From positions 10,747 through 74,746 of the forward strand of contig BQKZ01000831.1 in NCBI GenBank assembly GCA_036244855.1: a stretch of 64,000 bases of DNA. The letters are read 5' to 3'. Shown here piece by piece: positions 35,571 to 45,890 of this stretch. The translations under genes were made by a program, and so were the position numbers. The first letter of the stretch is position 1. Each line of letters starts with the position of its first letter. The notes below the pieces were generated by a model. That model saw only the letters and a list, made by a program, of their open reading frames with translations. It made no database searches and had not been told where the DNA came from. The DNA comes from Temnopleurus reevesii (lineage: Eukaryota; Echinodermata; Echinoidea; Temnopleuroida; Temnopleuridae).

Positions 35571-36929
35571 CTATCAAAGAAGATGAAAAAGGACAAAAAG
35601 AAATCAAGATGATCATCAGATATTATTTGGATACTTTTTCATCAGAAACAAGAGACTTGTTATGTAGCAAGAGTATTATGTCTTGTCTTTTATTGACTCA
35701 CAGGCAGAAATGTCTCCTTACGAAAGTGAGAGACAAAGGGAACTCTTGATAAAAGTCCGAGATGGACATGTATTCCCTTTAATCTATGTAAAAGCCTTTC
35801 CCATTTCCCAAATTGAGTTATATGGGAAAGGTCTTTGTACCCCCATTATGTGTGTATTATTAACTGATGGCACCTTATTATATCAGGAGAATATGTGGAA
35901 GTGAAATTAAGTCTGAAGCTTGCAGACCACTTTGAACGAAAAACATGAATTCCTTCAGGAATTATGTTCAATATTAAAGACTATTGCAATCATTTCCTTG
36001 AAGAGAATTCTAAAATACAGTTGGTTATCATCACCACTTTATATGTTGCTTGGAAAATGCAGAATGGTCGTTTGACTTGAAATATCCATTATGATCCATT
36101 TGTTCTACTGGATATCAGTGTATTCATTGTTTGCAAGTTATTGCTGTGTTCTTTGTTATTCACCTCGTTATACATTTGAATTTCATCATGTACTTTGAGT
36201 GATCAAGCATTTCAAAGTTCAGAGGTTACAAAGTCTGTTGAATTAAAAAAGAGGGATTTTGTTTTTACTCAAAGCCTCACACCTGCCAACTGTTACTTAA
36301 ATTTATAAACTTCATGAAATGTTTAAAAATAGAAATTTCATGTTCTTCAGTAATGTAAAATGATGCCATAGGCTTCTATCATAGAACATTAACACATAAT
36401 TTTTTTACAGCAGTCTTGCTCAAATATCTGGTTTGCTGATATTCGACCTGCAACAAAAGAGATACAATCAATTTCACAAAGTTTATGGAGTACGGCAGTG
36501 TGAAATCACAACTCTTCATTGTCAAGGAAAATGCCTCTTCACTGTTTCAGGTGTAAATGGTAAATGGTTTTCAGCGATCTCAGCGTTCTCTCGCAATTAG
36601 AGTCCCGGATCCTGTCCTTACTGCTTGAAGCCTTGCATAAGCATCTGTTGTATAGACCCATCAATATGCTGTGATAATAAACAGTCATGCACCAGTACTC
36701 TTTTCACCAATTTTGGCATAGCCCAGATGGTAAATCATAGCATAAGAATTTAGGAGATGATTTCTGTCTTCCACATTTGCTAGCCTGCTCCTTATATAAA
36801 TCTGTGACACTCCATGTTACACTAAGGGATGAGTGGGGCCAAAATTGATGATGGTAACAAAGTTCATGCATTATTTCATAAGCAACAATCAACCTAACCA
36901 AGGTTGATCTTGTTGGATTGAGGGTATTA
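35571..36929 (+). other. ING3 3' UTR and downstream
   Basis: No coding sequence. AATAAA at 36676-36681 marks a possible transcript end. The frame 35354-35749 overlaps the last ING3 exon in another frame and is a shadow. Confidence 0.5.
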
Positions 36930-37059
36930 AGCCCCGGTCACATAGGACCCCGGAAGCAACACGATTCACGCCGACTCTTTGTTAATTCAAAGTTAACTGC
37001 CTCAGAACAACGAGTCGGAGTGACTTGTGTTGCTTTCGGGGTCCTATGCGACCGGGACT
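36930..37059. mobile_element. PIF/Harbinger-type MITE, 130 bp
   Basis: TTA at 36927-36929 and again at 37060-37062 forms a 3-bp duplication. The ends AGCCCCGGTCACATAGGACC and GGTCCTATGCGACCGGGACT are inverse, and the arms extend to about 48 bp (CGGAAGCAACAC pairs with GTGTTGCTTTCG; GCCGACTC with GAGTCGG). A TWA target duplication is the PIF/Harbinger hallmark. Confidence 0.8.
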
Positions 37060-37766
37060 TTACATGGAGATATAATAAGTTAGATATTTGTGGGCTTTCA
37101 TTATGTGAACTATTCATTGAAGTTTTTTATAGCAAGTTTTTGTTATCTTTTTAATTGCTATCTTTTGTACCATTTGCCTCTTCTATACCAATTGTTTAAC
37201 CCCAGTTAAAATGTGAATAATTGCATATCAGTTATTGAATTGAATTTAATGACATGTTCCTCCTACCAATGACAACAATTTTGAGTGAATGATATTTCCA
37301 ATCTTGACGAATACAATAGGTTAAGTGCAGATGAAGTAGTGACTTCTGAGGCTGACACTAATGTTAAGAATGAATTTCAAGATTTTGATACACACAATCA
37401 ACATTTCCGTTTGGCAATAGAAGGATACTTTGTTTTGAAAATGAAGCATGTAGGGAGTGTTGCTACAAAGTATCAATCAAGATGCAGTTGATCATCATGC
37501 CCTAATCATGACTTTTGTTTCATGCGTGGTTTGTCTGAAGCAAAGAAAGCGGGCAAATGAAATTAGGCGTTTCAATTTGTAAGTGAGTTGCAGTTGAATT
37601 GCAACTTTCTAGAAACACCCCCACTCTTTCTGTGGCTACCATAAAAAAAAATGATTACGTGATCAATTTTGTTGGAAAATGGGTAGAAATTAACGAAGTA
37701 CCGTATGCTGGTTCTCACAAAGAAATTTTTATAAAAGTGGTTGAATCATAGAGTCGGGAAGAAATA
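37060..37766. other. intergenic
   Basis: Contains a 68-codon frame (37285-37491) of plausible composition but with no recognisable motif and no neighbouring exon. Nothing else seen. Confidence 0.4.
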
Positions 37767-37943
37767 CAGTGGAACCTTGATATAAAGAGGTCGGATATAG
37801 CGAGATATCTGTTATAACAAGGTGATTTTATTGGTCCCATCTCTTTATAGTTCTTTGTTTTTATACCCTGATATAGTGACGAACCCGATATAACACAGTA
37901 ATATTCATGGTCCCAAGGGCCTCATTATAAAGAGGTTTCACTG
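37767..37943. mobile_element. pogo-like palindromic MITE (best preserved)
   Basis: TA at 37765-37766, then CAGTGGAACCTTGATATAAA. It ends AAGAGGTTTCACTG followed by TA (37944-37945). Internal TTGGTCCCAT and TGGTCCCAAGG are the family's CTTGGGACC block, here seen in inverse. Confidence 0.8.
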
Positions 37944-37945
37944 TA

Positions 37946-39459
37946 TTGCATGTAATCCACCAGCAGATATAAGGGCCAAAATTCGCAAAGGTGGTTTATT
38001 ATTAGTCCATGGTTTACCATTGCCATGGAAAATCGAACTGTTAGTGCGCTTGATTTAGCGCGTGTGCATGACAGTGGTCTAATGAATATGACAATTAGAT
38101 GCAATTATGGTTTAATTTAACCCTTTCCATTACTAAAACTTGGTAATGAAATAAGCAACCTTAGTGAATCTCAGCCTATGTGTTATGAAGCAAAGTTAGT
38201 CAACCCCATGTAAGGAATATGGAAAACTATATGGGACCCTAATGTCAGCTTGTCAGATCCCCATTGCTCATACTGTGTCATGTACATGTACTATCATCAG
38301 GGGTAGCCAGGCACATCTCTAAGCCCCCAGAGCAACTTCTTGTCTGAGGTTTCATAAAGTGATGGGAGCCAGAGGGTATTGTTACACAAAAGGAGTTACA
38401 TATCCATTCAAACGTATCCCTTTATAAAATTAACACGTTGTTTGATAGGATGCCCGTTGAATTGTCACTATGTCTGGATTTTTTTTGTCTTCATGCAACA
38501 ATACCCTTTAGCTCCTGTCACTTTGTGACGTGTTATGTTCAGATTTATTTTGTCATTTAATCCCTTGCATAATTTCATTACAAAATGTTTTCAACCCAAA
38601 TCATGAATATGCTTGATTTTGCTTTTCATTTTCAGATTTGAATAATTATAGGTTTTGTAATTGCTGACCAACCTAAGATTTTTTTTTTTAGGTTTTTGTT
38701 TTCTTTTCTCTTTGTAAAAGGCTTCTTTATCCCCAATAATGCTCAATTTCCCTAGAAACCAGTGTATAACATGTAATTTAAGATGAGTGTGTGCTCTTTA
38801 ATCTATAGTAAAATCGATGTGACTTTTGTCAGATTATATTTCCAGAAGTAAAATGCTATCTAATTTGCTTCAAAGACATCTGGAGTTATAAGAAAATCTT
38901 TTTAGAGAGTGCAGTTCATTTAATTTTGTTCCTGCTTCAATTCATTGAAAGTTAGCCTTGAAGCTTGGTTCATAATGAAGCAAGTTGTATCTACCAAGTT
39001 AATACTTAGAACATTATAAGTTGTAAAATTGTATATGTGGAAAAAATTGTATTTATAAATTGTAATTCATGTAAATATTACATCCAAAGTGGAGATAGCT
39101 GCAGTACTGAAAGAATACAGGTGAGAAGAAATGGTGGAGATGAAAAAAAAATGGATTTCTATTTAGTTTTGTATGATTTTGTTTCTTGTAGGCAATAGAA
39201 GTGAAAAACCTTGGCAGAAGTAAGTATATAAACTATTTGAAGTGGTATAATTGCCATTTGTATTCTGTATTTTAACCCTTGATTTCATGCCTTGCATGTA
39301 ATCCCTGAAAGATAATGAGTGTTTCTTCTGCAGAGGTTTTCCATTGTGATAAAATGAAAGATATGAAAGGAAATGTAGGTAGCAAACTTAGATTTATCAT
39401 ACCTTGAATATTTGTTGAGTGAGAGAGTGAGGTAAAGACAGTGAGAGAGATATATAGGG

Positions 39460-39505
<46 letters not shown>

Positions 39506-39519
39506 AAGATAGAGAAAGG
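37946..39519. other. intergenic
   Basis: No gene or clear repeat. A (GA)n tract lies at 39464-39500. Confidence 0.45.
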
Positions 39520-40213
39520 GGGGGGGGGTAGGGGATGGGTAAGGGATGAATTTTGTATGTGTTTTGCGTTTTCAAGTGGGGAATAAAGCTTGTTATAAAT
39601 ATCAAACAAAAGTTTGGGTGTTTGTAGGCCTAGAAGATGAGTTTAAAAAAGTTTTTTACAAAATCACAGTAAACATATGATAGGGAATCTACATGAAGGG
39701 CTGGGTGAGATGCTGACTGGTGGTATGAATGACTGGAGAAAAAATGTACTATGGCATCTTGAAGTCGAGGTGTTGTGCAATATATCAATAAGCCCATGGA
39801 CAAAAGCTTCTCAATGCATGTCCACCGAAAATGCAATAATGTCTACAAAGATACATGTATTTAATAATAATAATGAAAATAATGATGGCTACTTGTATAG
39901 CGCACAGGTCCACCTTATCGGTGCTCATGAAAGCTTTACACTCCCTATTACCCGGCTCTAGCTGGCAACCACTACAGCGCTCCGCATTACAAGGAATTTC
40001 TTCCTGCCGTCCCCATTTACCTCACCTGGGTCGATCGCAGCACAATATGGATGAATTTCTTGCTGAAGGAAATTGACGCCATAGGTGGGATTCGAACTTT
40101 CGACCTTCTGGTTGAAAGGCGAGAGTCAGAACCACTACACTACGGCGCCTCCATTTGAGTTACTTTAAATTCCCATTGTGGAAATTTTTACACTATTGTT
40201 TAACTTTTTGTAT
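39520..40213. repeat. tandem duplication D, copy 1 (carries a SINE)
   Basis: Shares GATGAATTTTGTATGTGTTT, GGCCTAGAAGATGAGTTT, ATGCTGACTGGTGGTATGAA and AAAGATACATGTATTT with 40330-41280. In this copy the sequence is interrupted at 39861-40154 by a SINE that copy 2 lacks. Confidence 0.85.
39861..40154 (-). mobile_element. tRNA-derived SINE
   Basis: The minus strand reads GGCGCCGTAGTGTAGTGGTT (A box) and AAGTTCGAATCCCACC (B box) at its right end. A body follows, then a 3' end GCGCTATACAAGTAGCC and an ATT-rich tail. Copy 2 of duplication D is uninterrupted here (ATGTATTTGAGTTAC), giving the empty site. Confidence 0.8.
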
Positions 40214-40329
40214 TAGAGAGAGAGAGAGAGTGGAAGAGAGGGAAAGAGAGATAATTTTAATGGGATGGAGAGATGGAGTGAGTGAGTGTGTATGTGTTTG
40301 TGTGTAGGGAATGAGAGGTGAGTGAGTGN

Positions 40330-41280
40330 GGAAGGGATGAATTTTGTATGTGTTTTGCGTTATCAAGTGGGAAATAAAGACTATCATACAGCTATTTGCA
40401 AAAGTTTAAGATCACTTTTCATATTTGCATCAACCTGTACACATTCATTGGTGGAGTCAGAAGAGTTTTACTGAATCTTTGGGTGACATTTGCTCCAATT
40501 CACTGTTTAAACAGCAAGTTGTAGTACTCAGACTATCAACGAAACCCTGGAAAAGACAAATGAGTTTGATCTCTTGGAAAGATTTTGCGAGATCTCACAC
40601 AATGATCCCTATTTCATCAGGCATGTGATTAAAGCAATGTCAAGGATCAAATCATTGTGAGAGAGAGATGTCAAAGTCTTTCTGAAAATTGAGCCACCTC
40701 AAGGAAATGGATATTAACATGAACATTAGTTTTAATCATTTGAGCAGAACTGAATTAAGGACCAACATGCACACATTTGTGAGAAAACCCCCTTTGAGTG
40801 AAGATATGACTGTATAGAGACAAGTGCAAAAATTGCAGGTGGTCTTAAACTTTTGCATTAGACTGTAAATATCAAACAAAAGCAATACGTTTGGGTGTTT
40901 GTTGGCCTAGAAGATGAGTTTTAAAAAAGTTTTTACAAAATCACAGTAAACTGATAATGAATCTACATGAAGTGCTGGATGAGATGCTGACTGGTGGTAT
41001 GAATGACTGGAGAAAATATTAACTATGGCATCTTGAAGAATATGTACGCAATGATAATAGTAATACATGGAACAGAGATGCTATTGACCGTGGCATATTT
41101 GAGGTGTTATGCTTTATCAATTAGCCCTTGGACAAAAGTGATTTTCAATGCATGTCTACCGAAGAGGCAAGAATGTCTACACAAAGATACATGTATTTGA
41201 GTTACTTTAAATTCCCATTATGGCAATTTTGACACTATTTTTCAACTTTTTGTACTACAGCCGTATTAAGTATTAGGATA
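40330..41280. repeat. tandem duplication D, copy 2 (carries a Tc1-like element)
   Basis: Starts right after the single n at 40329. It lacks the SINE of copy 1 but has an insertion at 40389-40865. Confidence 0.85.
40389..40865. mobile_element. Tc1/mariner-like element, 477 bp
   Basis: TA at 40387-40388 and 40866-40867. The ends are CAGCTATTTGCAAAAGTTTA and the inverse TAAACTTTTGCATTAGACTG, and the inverted ends extend 27 bp (AAGATCAC and GTGGTCTT). TGCAAAAGTTTAAG-type ends are typical of Tc1-like elements. Copy 1 of duplication D shows the empty TA site. No transposase domain is recognised in the short internal frame. Confidence 0.8.
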
Positions 41281-44200
41281 GAGAGAGAGAATGGGAGAGA
41301 TGAAGAGGGTTAAGAAGAAGATGAGGAATATATGGTGACCAATGGGCCACAATCAGATTCATCAGGCCAGGATAATATTACAATATAAAACTGAAAAGAG
41401 TAATGACAAAATCAATGAGTCATATAATAAAGTTGCATGATGACATCAACTGAAGAAGGATAACATTAGGATAAACCCTCATTCATTGCGTAATATTCTT
41501 AGCTCATAGCTTGAAGTTTCAAAGTATGTCCTAGTACACGTAGCATACCTACTTCTTCCGGGTTCTCTCAGCGCAACTCGGCCAGCTTGACACGCGCGCC
41601 ACTTGAGCTCCCGGCCGTAGACATTTGGACGTGGTAAGATTCTCTTCTAACTCATCGAAATATTGTTCAATTGTACCTTATAATTATAGCTTGATACCAT
41701 TTGCCTGAAGTGAATTTGTATTTCTGCATGTGAAGTACGTTTGTGTGTATTTTCTCACTATGTTGTTTGTATTTTCTTGTTGAGTAATGGAATCTTTTTT
41801 CGGAAAATTGTTGGACCCGGTGCGTGGGCTCTGTTCTCGACGATCTTGACCCCGACGATCTGCCGGTAAAAAGTAGCATTACTCCGTTGGCACGCCCACG
41901 GCCGGGTGTTGGGTGAGGATAGAGGATGATTTATCGAATTCGTCTTTTGTTTTAAGTTGAAAATGGCAATATTGTAGAACTGATTTATGATCAAAATAGA
42001 TAGCAAAATAATAATGGGTAACAATACATGTTTCACTACAGTAAAAGTTGGGTATGAAAGTTTGAGGATGCCTTTTTTCATTCAGTGAGTAAGTAAGTAT
42101 GATGGAAGTCTATAATTAGTAATACTATAAAGGCACGCACCTTATTTCTGAGCAAATATAGAACAGTAAAATATATCATTCACTCACTGAATCTGGTATC
42201 ACTCGAAAGAGAATATTCTGAAGATTATGAAGATATAAATATTGAACAGAAAAAAGTGACAAAATTATCTACGAGGAACAGTTTCCGACAACGTCTTTCA
42301 AACTGTAGTCGTTTTTGGAACACATTTAAAGGCACGCACTGCTCTTTGCTGGTCAAATAAACAATATTTATCAAATTTTATTGCTATATTTTTTACTTCC
42401 TTATGTCATATAAATTCTAAAGATTAATATGAAATAGTACAAATTCATTGGTATTTATTAAAGATAAGTTACGATTTTGTGCCCAATTCTTGACTGCATT
42501 ACCAAAAAATTATGTTCGCAAAGGCTTCCTTAGTCCCATGCTTAGACAAGCCACAGAGTTTTTGTAGCGCGTATTTCCCATAGATAAAACGCGCATTTTG
42601 AATGCGTGCCTTTTTATTACGCGTGCCTTCATATGAGCGAACCATACATACTTGGCCTTAGTTAAAATATAGCTTGCATAGTGCATGGAGTTTTTGATTT
42701 TTCAGTCAAATGCCGGGATGAAGAGCATGTCAACCGGAAGAAGTATGCCATAGTTTTTTGCGTCTGCTCATTGTTACGTCACATGTAGTTGCGCACATAA
42801 CATTAACAATGAATCGGCAAATGCGTAAAAGTATAGCATAATTACTAGCTAACTAAGGATAGCTCTAGACTCTGGAATACTTACATATTTTTTTTTTTAA
42901 TTTGTTGACATTGTCGCTACTCCAGAGAGCTATGATGCTATACTGCCCATGATGTAGCACCAGAAAAACTTATCTCAAATTCTCCCCAAATCATATTTTT
43001 GAAATCCCATATCCCAATTTTATATTGCTGGGAACTTGCGTGAGGTTCCAGCCCTTTCCCACACAAAAGATTATGAAACGGACTTACCTTTACTAAGGAA
43101 GTAAGATTTTATCCTCTTTTTCTCTTAAATAGCAGACAGATAAACATGTAGTTGTTGACAGTCCAATCTAAATGACAATGGAGACCAATGACTTCCGTTG
43201 TAAACATCCGGCTCTGGGCAAAAGGTTAATTTATAGGAAATTTTGATCACTTCGCAAGCTTGATGACAAAATATAAAATCTCCAATTTTCAAATATTTTG
43301 GAGAGAATTCAAATATTATATATGCAAAATATTATAAAAAAATATTTTGACATTCATGGTAAAATTCAAGGTCAAACCAAAGGTCAAAAGGTCATTAATA
43401 CTAAAATTGCTCCTATGCGAAAACAAATAGCACAGTTTAGATAGCTTGTTTTATTCCCTTTCCAATGATACCACTCACATTAAATTTGCATCAGCGGTTG
43501 CCGCGCAAGGGTCGTTAGGAAATGGGCGGCCATGCCCATGCATTTTGATCGAAAACCCTCTTAATGGGTGTGTCACGGCGCGAGCACCGTAAGGTGGATT
43601 GCACTAAAAAAATATGTGTGCTTTAGGGTCAATTATCCTATATCCTATATGTATGAACAGATTTGGAGTCGGTACGATTTCACCCATTGGGTGACTTGAC
43701 ATGGAATGACCCTATGACAATTATTCTCCTATGGCTGTTTTTCTGACATTGTGGGAATACCGTAAATATCACACCATCACTTTCTTTTGCTATCATATTG
43801 TGTAGACCATGTCAGAAGAGTTCATTGTTTGAATACTTTGTTTATTATGCAAACTCTTCATTGTTCTCAACTGTTAATGGTCTATTCTACATGCATATTT
43901 GTATAGGGTTGTGGTGGTTTCCTATTATGTAGATTGGTTTTGAAGCCTTTAGATACACTTCATCCTAAAATCAAACAATGCTCTATGTGCAGGATGCTAC
44001 AAAATTCATTTACCTGAATGCATGGGACAGCAAAATTAGAGCCATCGGGCAAGTGAATTAAATTATCATTTGCACAATTGAGTATAGTTTTATAGGCGTT
44101 TCCTCTGTCATAGTACATGTACTGTACATTTGTTACTATCAATCCAGAAGCAAGATATATCGTTGACCAACTTCACTGACAAGTCAGCCCAATTTAAGAG

Positions 44201-44317
44201 AAATTGGTGTCTACAGTGTAGGAAGTGTTAGCTGCACCCTAGACTGTGTACATGCAATTACCACATTTATTGCCCACTCTTTATTGATGATTTTTTTAAA
44301 GATAGTATAGAAATATG
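41281..44317. other. intergenic between ING3 and BCAP31
   Basis: No gene recognised. 41550-41633 is CpG-rich, contains the ETS-like CTTCCGGG, and ends GACGTG before a consensus donor GTAAGAT (41634), so it might be a noncoding first exon of BCAP31. 42690-42845 resembles one arm of the palindromic element at 59982-60443 (TTTCAGTCAA, ACCGGAA, TTTTGCGTCTGCTCATTGTTA). AAAGGCACGCAC near 42129 and 42330 and its inverse GCGTGCCTTT near 42604 mark another small repeat. Confidence 0.4.
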
Positions 44318-44455
44318 CAATGACTCTCGAGATTCTGGTTAAAACTATTCGCACGATTGAGCATCAGAATAGTACCATCATCCCGAGGGCCAACACTCAT
44401 GAGTGCGAATAGTTTTAGCCAGTACCGAGAATCAAGTCATTGTATATTACTTTTA
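44318..44455. repeat. inverted repeat
   Basis: AATGACTCTCGAGATTCTGG and TTAAAACTATTCGCAC (44318-44353) pair with GTGCGAATAGTTTTAGCC and GAGAATCAAGTCATT (44400-44445). The loop of about 45 bp itself contains CTCATGAG. Confidence 0.7.
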
Positions 44456-44995
44456 TATCCCTTCTTACAACAACAACATTAACAATAAAGTAGTCTATTG
44501 CAGCAGATTAAATAATCTTACCTTGTCTTAATGATAATTTGATAATCTGATAAGACGTTTTTCTAGTCTCTGGCTCGTCTTCTCGTTGAGCACATCATGC
44601 AAACGAAGCCCGCCAGAAGTTCCCCGTGCCGTGTAGCTGGGAAGCACTGTCTCTCTTGCGCGCGGGCAGGTCTCTGAGTGCAGGCCTGCAGTGCAAAAAG
44701 TTTTAGCCAACAGTACCGAGAATCAAGTCATTTTATATTACTTATATATCCCTTCTTACAACAACAACAACAACCATAAAGTAGTCTATAGGAGCAGATT
44801 AAATAATCTTACCTTGTCTTAATGATAATTTGATAATCTGATAAATTGTTTTTCTAGTCTCTGTCTCGTCTTGTCGTCAAGCACATCATGCGAACAAAGC
44901 CCGCCGGAAGTTTCCCGTGCTGTGTAGCTGGGAAGCAGTGTCTCTCTCGCGAGCGGGCAGATCTCTTTTAGCCGACTGTGACGCATGCGCACACA
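44403..44995 (-). repeat. tandem duplication of an exon-like segment
   Basis: Two units of about 290 bp (44403-44696 and 44697-44995) share GTACCGAGAATCAAGTCATT, the ACAAC tract, AGTAGTCTAT and a minus-strand segment ending AGACAAG before GTAAGATT. Both have a clean donor (exon ends 44522 and 44813). Unit 2 starts at TGCGCATGCGTCA, an NRF1-like site. The minus frames ending RLSNYH differ at many residues, so coding is unlikely. It may be a duplicated promoter plus first exon of an unseen or noncoding transcript. Confidence 0.45.
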
Positions 44996-45808
44996 AAAAG
45001 TACTATTCCATGGTACTATTCCATGGTACTATTCAATGGCAAACGGCTTTCTTAGCAAATCTATTCATTTTTCTTGTCTGTACACCGTCAATGCAACGAT
45101 CTTAGTGTAAGGGATATAATACAGGATATAAATGTGAACAAGATTAAAAAAGAGAGAACGGAGCAAAATCTGATAAACTATAGAATTAGCCTTATTTCAA
45201 TTGAGAATTTAATATGATAGAGAATTAGCGCTACAGTAATCTTTATTATCATTAACCTTGTGGTATATTTTTGGCAGCAATTGTCAGTAAAGTTGATCAA
45301 ATGATAAATCTTGCAACTATATTCTCACGAAGAATTCGCTGACAGTCAATACTTTATACTCTTGTACTGGCAAGTCCTGACGGCTCAATTTTGTTGCCCA
45401 GGGCATTCAGGCAAGTAGGTTTGTAGCACCCTGGATATAAAGTGAAAAAACAAAAACAATTAAACTACCATAAAAGGATATAAACCAATCAAAGACAACA
45501 TTTAGATGCTTATTTTGTTAAACAAACATTCCCTCAGTGACAATGACACAGATGTAACTATTTTCCTTCATGCCTGTGACCTCGCTGGACGGAAAATAGT
45601 CAACTGTTTGTCATTTTGGGAATTGTAGTTCCAACCACCACCTCTTGCTGCAGTTAATAGATGTTCACCATTTCAATAAATAGACTTTTTGGGTAGAGAA
45701 TGATGATAGTAATAATACATGGATCTTACATAGCGCACTTTCCACCCCCATTTTTTCTTCTTTTCAAAAAATAATCTAATGGACTTTCTAACTTTGATTT
45801 GTTTTTAG
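44996..45808. other. upstream of BCAP31 coding exon 1
   Basis: A small direct repeat TACTATTCCATGG occurs three times near 45001-45035. A truncated SINE-type end (ACATAGCGCACTTTCCACC) lies near 45732. No exon seen. Confidence 0.4.
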
Positions 45809-45890
45809 AACACACGGATTTGTCATCTGCAGTCTTCAAGAAGAAACGTGAGAAATTATCGTCATACGAATTAAGAGATACAGAAGCACC

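Noticed and set aside
35354..35749. 131-codon frame overlapping the ING3 end
   Set aside because: It is a shifted frame over the last ING3 exon, whose correct frame encodes the second half of the PHD finger.
37285..37491. 68-codon plus frame with plausible composition
   Set aside because: No recognisable motif, no splice signals and no neighbouring exon; left unannotated.
39285..39609. Leu/Ser-rich minus frames
   Set aside because: Low-complexity translation of the (GA)n tract.
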